Source: Vigna angularis
Lineage: Eukaryota > Streptophyta > Magnoliopsida > Fabales > Fabaceae
Length of the DNA stretch: 64,000 bases
Direction: 5' to 3'
Assembly: GCF_016808095.1 (NCBI RefSeq)
Contig: NC_068974.1
Span: 16,120,001 to 16,184,000, forward strand
A model generated the notes under the pieces. It did not search any database, was not told where the DNA came from, and saw only the letters and a program-made list of their open reading frames with translations. Position 1 is the first letter of the stretch. Each line of letters starts with the position of its first letter. This document shows positions 57,471 through 64,000 of this stretch, one piece after another. A program made the position numbers and the translations under genes.

Positions 57471-58598
57471 AAGCTCAAGTTCCTTCTTCTTTTTCTTCTT
57501 TCTACTGAACTTCTTCAGAAATTTGATCAAACCAGGAACCTGTTGCAGTGTCTCAATCATAGGAACTTTAATCTCCAATTTCTTGAAGATTTCCATAAAG
57601 CACTTGAACTTCTTTTCCTTCCTATGATTCTTCTTTAGATGAGGATGGGATTTTTCATATGATTTCTTCTTCTTTCCTCTCATCTTCTTTTTCTTCCTTT
57701 TTCTCTCCCTAAAATTTCTCTTTTTCTTTTCTCTTATTTTTTTCTTCCCTTTTCTTTTTCTTTTCAACTTCTTTATTTTCACACAAATCTTCTTTCTCTC
57801 TTCTCTCTCAACCACTTCTTTCTCTTTTTCTTCATCTTTATTTTTCTCACTCAACTCTTCTTTCTCTTTTCTCTCTATCTTTTCCGCATCTCCCTCTATT
57901 CTTTTCTCATCAAGAATCTTGTCACTTTCAGTGACATTGGTTTGCCCTTCCTCCTTAAGGTTAACTTCAGTATTAACCTCATCATCCAATCTCTGACTAA
58001 TGTAACGAAAGTGCATCTCCATCCTTTTACATGATTCTTCAATGCTTTTCTGAGTAGAGTCGGAATTTTTCAAAAATCGTTGAAGGGTGTCCTCCAAACT
58101 TTCTGATAAAAAAGGTTGTTGTTGAATAGGAGCTCCTCTTTCACTGTTCCACTTATTGTCATTCGTAGTCATGTTTTCAATTATTTCTGTGGCTTCCTCT
58201 GGAGTTTTCCATTTGATATTGCCTCCAGCTGAGGCGTCAAGCATCATCATGGTTTGTGAACCAAGACCTCCAAGGAAGATTAGGACTACTTCTCCTTCGT
58301 TAAATCCATGCGTGGGAGTCTTTCTTAATAGGCTTTTGTACCTGTCCCATGCATGCCCCAGTGATTCTTCCATGCCTTGTCTAAATGAAGAGATCTCTTG
58401 CTTCCCTTTGTTGATTTTAAAGCTTTGTTGCTGCCATTGTTGTTGTGGTTGGTTCTCAAATTGTCCGGCAGCTTGCCAAAATTGGCTTTGATCCATGCTT
58501 GAGTGAGGTTCCCACCATTGGTTGAGATTACTTTGGTAGAATTGAGTGCCCATATAGTTAAATTCTTGACCAAATTGCATTCTGCAGACATTAGGCAC
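57459..58598 (-). pseudogene. Rearranged Gag of B3
   Basis: 379 open codons on the minus strand. The Gln/Tyr-rich stretch (FNYMGTQFYQSNLNQWW, QPQQQWQQQ) that follows the gag core in A lies before it here. It is joined at FKINKGKQEISSFRQGMEE to the second half of the core (AWDRYKSLLRKTPTHGF, GGNIKWKTPEEATEII). The first half of the core is missing. A long Lys/Glu-rich tail follows, and the frame ends in a Lys-rich run near the conserved motif. Open, but not a functional capsid protein. Confidence 0.8.
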
Positions 58599-58940
58599 AA
58601 AACTCTAGGAAATATTTGTTAGCACAAAAAGATAGAAGAAGATATATATTCAGAAGATAAAAAGATTTAGAAAATAGAATCAAATAAAACCTAATCTAAA
58701 AAAAAAAAATAAAATCTATCCTATAAAATAAAATAAAAAAAAATCTAACCTAAAAGATAAAATAAAATCTAATCTAACCTAATCTAAAAGATAAAAATCT
58801 AATCTAACCTAATCAAAAATAAAATCAAATAAAATAAAAACAGAAAAAATAAAAACAGAAATTCAAAAAGTCAAAGATAATCAATAATCACACAAATTAA
58901 CCAGTTAAACCACGAGTCCCCGGCAACGGCGCCAAAAACT
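58599..58940 (-). other. B3 leader and canonical primer-binding site
   Basis: AT-rich leader with AATCTAACCTAATC-type repeats (58680-58830). The primer site at about 58918-58934 reads TGGCGCCGTTGCCGGGG on the minus strand. Confidence 0.75.
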
Positions 58941-60256
58941 TGATGGACAAATTTGTAAGCACCAAAATATGATGTCACAAACTTGTTTCACAATCGGCAA
59001 GTATGACCGAATCGTTCAAGTAATAAACTTGGTAAGACCAAGTATCGTTCTTCCCAAAGGACTCACGGCCTAGTTTAGTTGTGTGGTTTGTTGATTAGCT
59101 AAGACTTACAAACGAAATAATTGGATTTTATATGCAAGACGAAAAACTAAACATGTATGCATGAATTGATCAATGGCAAAGACAAAAGATAAACACTTTC
59201 AATGGATTATATGAATGAATATGTTGCTGGGGGTCAATTTCATCTCATCCACTCTCATACATTTTAGGAATTCAACATTCAAATCATCATTGTTAATGCC
59301 ACTCTCTAAAGTACCATTCTAGATGGCTTCTCCCTAATCAAATAGTTCATACAATTCCTAGCATTCCTAATGATTAGTTCATGAGTGCAGGAGCTTAACG
59401 ACAACCAATATAATATTGTCAGTATAATATTGGGAGAAATTCCCCAGATCTAGACTTCCCCGTACGTGTCCGTATCGACAAAACCAATAATCATGCAATA
59501 GAATGAGTTAAACAATGCAAGCATTAAGCAAAGAGGAAAAACCCTAACTAATGATGAAAGAAAGCATAAGTCTTAGATTAAGATGCAAGCATAAATTCCA
59601 TATATGAGAGCTTCAAGAGATTACATTGATTCCCCAACAAACATACAAGGTTTAGTTCACCATATTCATGGTGAACCTAGATGAACAATAATGAAAGAAT
59701 GAAAGAATAAACCCAATAAAGGTGAAGAGGTAGCCTGAGCATCCAAGATCCTCCTTCAAAGGGGTGGAAGAGAGAGTGTTTGCCTCGTTTCTGCCAAAGA
59801 TGTCTAACCCTAGGACGTGCAAGCCCTTATATACTAATCTAGAGTTACAAAAGATTACAAAAGCCCAAGCCCAAAAAGTGCCGCTCAGCGGTATTTACCG
59901 CTCAGCGGTGGTTGCGCGTCTTCTTTCTTCCCCTCAGCGGCCATTTTGCCCCTCAGCGGTTCCAACGTGACTCCTTGAGTGCCGCTCAGCGGTAAATTAC
60001 CGCTGAGCGGTGCCTTCGTCTTCTCTTTTTGCACTCTTTCTTGTCTTTTCTAATGTCACTTCTCTCCTTCTTCACTCTTTTCACTAAATTCACCTTAAAA
60101 CCTGCACAAAACACTCAAATCAAGCATAAACCTGTCCAGCTCTCTTATTTCTGAAAATATAGATAAAAGCATTGATTTCAAGCTAGTTTCTAAGTCTAAA
60201 GGTTGCTTTTAGTATCAATTTTAAGCATGAAAATAACAGTTTTTCAACTGTTATCA
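58941..60256 (-). repeat. 5' LTR of B3
   Basis: 1316 bp, minus strand TGATAACAGTTGAAAAACTG to TTTGTCCATCA. TATA-like motif at 59826-59833. Confidence 0.9.
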
Positions 60257-60299
60257 AGTGCCATGTTGTTGTCTTTGTGATGTTATGGGTGATCATTTT

Positions 60300-60451
60300 T
60301 GTTCAAATTCTCATCTGCATACCACATGATTGACCATTGGCCAGAGGTCTTTCCTGCAGCTACAGATTCACGCTACTTCTGTGACCTTGGATTACCAGCT
60401 ATTGGATTCTCACCTATGGCAAACACCCCTCTTCTACTCCATGACCATAAT
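60300..60451 (+). pseudogene. Captured exon of an aminoacylase-1-like (M20 peptidase family) gene
   Basis: Within the second CACTA. The exon encodes [20 protein letters not shown] then [19 protein letters not shown], with a donor GAG|GTGATT at 60452. The HDHNE block contains a metal-ligand His of this family, which removes acyl groups from N-acyl amino acids in the cytosol. Only this C-terminal exon is present; the preceding 40 bases look intronic. A fragment, not a gene. Confidence 0.75.
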
Positions 60452-60722
60452 GAGGTGATTCCTTTAATTTATTGTATGCATAATTGCTTGTTTTGTCAGT
60501 GAGCTTATTTGCATAAGAGCTATCATTGTCTTTAGAATCATATATCTGATTTGTTATTTAGAACTGAAGCTTGCATTAGACCTCGTACACTGGCATCCTG
60601 GGTTGACTTTTAGCCTCTTGAAAAACTCCTGTTTGCCACATTAGAGCATAGTTTTGGTAAAGAAAGTGTAACCATAAACACTTGGATATCTTATTTTTTG
60701 ACAATTATATATTATATGCTGT

Positions 60723-61110
60723 AGGAGACTGGCTTTGGTTATTCTTGTTGCTGTTATGCTCTTTTTTGCATTTGTTGGTTTCTATACGTTTCTTTTATCC
60801 TGTTTTAATACTTGTTTTTGTCTCTATGATAAAGATTTTTTGTCGACTCATGTGATTGTTTTTGTGGTCACAACTTTCTGCAGTATTATCAATATTTGGT
60901 CTGCAAGGTCTTGTATACATGTAAGTTAAACTAGTTGAGCATTTTTCTATTTATTTTTTATTTTTTGACTTTGTAATTCTCAATAGTTTGTCCCATCTAA
61001 TCACCAGCCATTAAATCATGTTCTTTTAATGACTGCAGCTTGATCCTCATTGGTTGGATTCTTGTTGCTGGCACATTTATACTTTGTGGTATATTTCTCT
61101 TTCTTCACAA
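60723..61110 (+). pseudogene. Captured exons of a plant multi-pass membrane protein gene
   Basis: Three short exons with plausible GT/AG borders: about 60725-60775 (LALVILVAVMLFFAFV), about 60884-60920 (LSIFGLQGLVY) and about 61040-61110 (LILIGWILVAGTFILCGIFL then FLH, donor AA|GTAAGT). Together they resemble the central membrane spans of an uncharacterised plant transmembrane family (Arabidopsis At2g12400-like, by memory). No other exons are seen. Confidence 0.6.
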
Positions 61111-62604
61111 GTAAGTCCCTTCTATCTTGTAGAATTTATATTGAAGCTTTTAGTTTTCATCTTTCAGTTACTCTGTAAACTTGTCTATTATGAGTCACTT
61201 ATTTCGTGAAGTCCATTTTCTGGTATAATCACTTGTGTTGCACATGTATAACAAAAGCCTATTTTATTGCATATTTGCTTGTTGAATCTAGAACACTATA
61301 AGTGGAACGAGATTCCACACCCACATTCAATTTTTTTGTCTCTTCCTAAAAATAAATTTTATGCAAAACTTTCTTTTTTATATAGCTTTGGATACATTAG
61401 AACCAGCCTCCATTGATTTTCTTAATCTCTATTTCTCGGTTCAACCAACCCTTCCACAATCGGATTGTAGTCTTTTGAGCTAAGACAAACAGGAATCCCA
61501 TCTTGCTTTGCGGTATTTTTCCTATTGGATTTTTTTTATTTGAAAATAAATTTAGGATTTGAAAATTCATTTTAGAATTTAAAAAAATTCAAAACAGGAT
61601 GTTCTGAAAAGTATTTTTTGATCTGAAATATCTTTCAAAATACTTGTTTAATAATTTTTTTTATATTTCAGTTTTTGTGTTCTGAAAATATAAACGACAA
61701 AATTTTGAAACAAGTATTTTGGAAAGTAATTTTAAATATAAAATTATCTTCTGAAAATTTCTTTCTTTTGTTTTGGATGGGTATTTAGAATATGTTTTTC
61801 GAATCTAAAACTATTTTTGGATCTTAATATTAAAAATAAGATGTTAGAATATTTATTATATTTTTATTTACGAGTGATTTGGAAAATACCACTTTTATGG
61901 GGTGGAGGAAGTAGTTTATTCATGTTCGAAGTAAAGCCAATTTTATTTTGTGGAATAAGAATCGTTACTGTCTCTATTCTAGTTACTTTTGGAATAAGTA
62001 TTTAATTATAGTAATTAAACTGTCACAAATAGAAAATTAATTAACCTAGAATAAACATACTGCCAAAATACTCCCTCAGTTTTTAGTGGCTAAAGCTATT
62101 ATTGTATATTCAATGGTTTTGTTGTTCATGGATCTTTATGGTGGCTAAAGCTATTATTATATATTCAATAGTTTTCTGTCTTAAATGGACAGGTTTGGAG
62201 AGACCAAATGCTACTTTAGCATCTGTGGTACAGTCCCTAAAGTTCAGTTTGAAGATAGTGTGTTGGAAGCTTTATTAATGTCGATTAATCTTAGTGGTTT
62301 GAAAAACCTTTATCATTGTAAATGGCTTTGACATAGTGCCAGCTTAGATTATTAAATTTGTTTTTTATGAATATATATTAAAATTGTGGGTGTTGAATAG
62401 GTAACACATTGTAAGAGATTTATTAATGTAATTGTTTAAGAGATTGTTAAAAAGTAAGAGTTGTATTTATTTTTTGAATTCTATTTATAAAAAATAATCA
62501 GTTCTTGTTATTTGAACATTTGGCAATTCTGTTTGACTTTTATGAGCTATATAAAACTTCTAACTATTGAGGGCAATAGAATCATCTATTTTATTTTTTT
62601 TTAT
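61111..62604. other. CACTA interior without recognised coding
   Basis: AT-rich. A block AAAGCTATTATT(G/A)TATATTCAAT is repeated in tandem at about 62092 and 62147. No domain is recognised; it may include further captured intron sequence. Confidence 0.35.
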
Positions 62605-62859
62605 AAAATCGTAATTACATATGGATTTTTCCGTATATAATTATATACGGCTTTTATATATGAATTTTTTCATATGTAATTATATACGGAAAAATTTGTA
62701 TGTAATTATATACAGAAAAATCCGTATGTAACTTATCTACGTTTTTTTTATTTATGGATTTTTGTTCGTATATAATTCGTATATAACATTATTTTATATA
62801 CGGATTTTGGAGGTTATATACGAATTTTAATCATATATAACTGTGATTTTTCTGTAGTG
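62605..62859. repeat. Subterminal repeats and right terminus of the second CACTA
   Basis: Multiple TATATACGGATTTT / AAAATCCGTATATA words in both orientations, ending TTTTTCTGTAGTG. Confidence 0.75.
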
Positions 62860-62862
62860 TTA

Positions 62863-63017
62863 GTGGGTTGTGTGGTCTCTTAGTAGTGATCGTTCTTAGT
62901 AGGTTGTGTGGTCTCTTAGTAGCGATCGGTCTAAGTGGGTTGTGTGGTCTCTTAGTAGCGATCGGTCTTAGTGGATTGTGTGATCTCTTAGTAGCGCTCG
63001 TTCTTGTACTAGTGCTC
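62863..63017. repeat. 36-bp tandem array, right part
   Basis: Four units of TGTGTGGTCTCTTAGTAGCG type, with GGTCTCT/GATCTCT at 62874, 62910, 62946 and 62982 (exact 36-bp spacing), then decaying. It continues the array of 52711-52819. Confidence 0.9.
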
Positions 63018-64000
63018 GACCTCATACTTGTATTCGGTCTTAAATGCGTTCAGCCTAAGTTATAGGTGTTCGGCCTAAGCCATAAGCGTTCGGTCTAAAC
63101 TTAGTATTTGGAATAGTGGTAGTATTCGGTCATGATGTGGTACTCGGAATCCTCTAGTTGTCGGTCATTAATAGCGCTCGGTTTTCTCTTCAACTGTATC
63201 TATAATTGACCGTTCGGTCTCCAACATTCACAGGGTGTTCGGTCTTGTTTTTCTATGTTGGTGATTTTTGTTTGGCCTATATTCATAGTTATTCTAGTGT
63301 GTTGTTTTAATTAATTGATCCAATTGCTTTGATGGCTTATGTATGCATTATCATAATGGTGTAAAAAGGAAAAGTATGGTATGATAATTGTAATATGGAT
63401 GTGAAAGAGAATTCCAAGGAGGAATGTCTCAGTGATTGGTATGAAGGTGGTGGTAAAGTATGAATATGAACAGCAAAATCCACAGCGTTCATCGTGACAT
63501 TCTAGTGATTACTAAGTCTCAAGTAGAGATGGGTAAGTCATGTCGTGAGAATAGCAGGAGGTCCTAGCCTATAGGGTCTTAGGTGAGTTATAACGGATTT
63601 ACCCCAGGTGGCAGCTGATGGTTTTCCAATTACTACACCCCCGAGTGCACGAACGACCCAAGCTACATATTGATACAATCCGGATGGTCAAGTCAAGTAG
63701 TCGGTCCTTGCATGAATTAATGTGTTCGGTTTTGGTCTGTTTGAGTGGTCGATCATTGCATGATTTTAAGTGTTCGGATGTTACATGATTATGTATTTGT
63801 TGAACTTGCATGATAACTTAATCAATTAAATTAATTTAGCTTACCCTTCTTTTCTATCTTGTTCATGTTTTCCGTTCGGTACTCTCTATTTCTGATGATC
63901 ACCTTGTGGGTGTGAGTAGAGGAAGGGAGTGTTCGTTGGAGGAAGCGTTGGACGGCGAGGACCCAGTGGTGTAGTCTATGACCATTCGGTCATATATATA
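63018..64000 (+). mobile_element. Probable 3' region/LTR of the Tekay-like element
   Basis: No coding. Recurrent GTTCGGTCT / GCTCGGT words fill 63018-63250. The block with GGTGGCAGCTGATGG, ACTACACCCCCGAGTGCACG and TGTAGTCTATGACC resembles Tekay/Del LTRs as I remember them. LTR borders could not be set because no second copy lies in the window. Confidence 0.45.

Larger units (their letters stand above)
54010..60256 (-). mobile_element. Deleted Athila-like element B3 (minus strand)
   Basis: LTRs 58941-60256 (5', 1316 bp) and 54010-55308 (3', 1299 bp) differ by a 17-bp insertion and a few substitutions, suggesting recent insertion. Perfect duplication AGTGC (54005-54009, 60257-60261). A canonical primer site is present. 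The interior keeps a rearranged gag, a collapsed remnant of the env-position ORF and two copies of the conserved motif, but no protease, RT or integrase. Inserted in the second CACTA. Confidence 0.95.
52820..62859. mobile_element. CACTA-like element carrying host-gene fragments and nested B3
   Basis: The left end (T)ACTACAAAAAATATTAC and the right end (reverse complement CACTACAGAAAAATCACAG) are flanked by the 3-bp duplication TTA (52817-52819, 62860-62862). The first base of the left end appears mutated from C to T. Subterminal TATACG(A/G)ATTT-type repeats occur at both ends (52820-52975 and 62605-62859). No transposase coding was found. The interior has host-gene exon fragments and the LTR element B3. 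About 3.8 kb remains if B3 is removed. Confidence 0.75.

Noticed and set aside
62831..63065. Repetitive frames RPHNPLRPIATK (minus) and LCGLLVAIGLSG (plus)
   Set aside because: Translations of the 36-bp tandem repeat in two strands; no independent evidence of a gene.
1..64000. tRNA, rRNA or other structured RNA genes
   Set aside because: I looked for tRNA-like clover-leaf motifs and rRNA stretches. Only short primer-binding sites complementary to tRNA ends were found, so none is reported.

Overview
The window reads as plant nuclear DNA, most likely pericentromeric or otherwise gene-poor chromatin of a legume-type eudicot. GT/AG introns, Ty3-gypsy (Athila-like, Tekay/Del-like), Ty1-copia (SIRE-like) and CACTA elements, and S-locus-type receptor-kinase remnants support a plant; the legume placement is inference. 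I see no intact non-transposon gene. The best-preserved reading frame is the spliced Ulp1-type ORF of a CACTA transposon at the left edge.

Layout. 1-2828: 3' part of a CACTA element (8-exon Ulp1-type gene, subterminal repeats, 3' terminus). 2829-4405: unassigned. 4406-4950: one copia-type LTR with a tRNA-Met-like primer site. 4951-10290: a rearranged G-type-lectin receptor-kinase pseudogene. Its lectin part forms a near-perfect head-to-head inverted repeat (5464-5999), and its last kinase exon is split by a coding-free LTR element ('E', 6745-10158, TSD GCTTC) filled with palindromic tandem repeats. 10517-11807: small non-autonomous CACTA (TSD ATT). 12012-17230: a tandem segmental duplication carrying two copies of a Tekay-like zinc-knuckle/protease fragment, plus a solo LTR with unmatched flanks (15031-16775).

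17231-50072 is one Athila-like element ('A', plus strand, TSD GCTAT) with gag, protease and an env-position ORF but no RT/integrase. It is interrupted four times: solo LTR 'D' (17886-19265, TSD TCTAT), Athila-like 'B1' (22597-32113, minus, TSD GTTGT), 'B2' (33888-43152, minus, TSD GTGCC), and a gag-only SIRE-like copia element 'C' (46547-49980, flank repeat TGTTT). Element A itself sits inside the Tekay-like element, whose RT, RNase H and integrase remnants resume at 50073-52710.

52711-63017: a 36-bp tandem repeat array split by a second CACTA-like element (52820-62859, TSD TTA). That element carries exon-intron fragments of an aminoacylase-1-like gene and of a plant four-transmembrane-type protein gene, and hosts a deleted Athila-like element 'B3' (54010-60256, TSD AGTGC). 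63018-64000: probable Tekay LTR sequence.

The order of events can be read from the nesting: Tekay first; then A; then the local duplication that copied the Tekay/A junction; then D, B1, B2 and C into A; and, separately, CACTA into the 36-bp array and B3 into CACTA. Boundaries and target-site duplications were read by eye. Family names rest on recognised motifs, not on searches.
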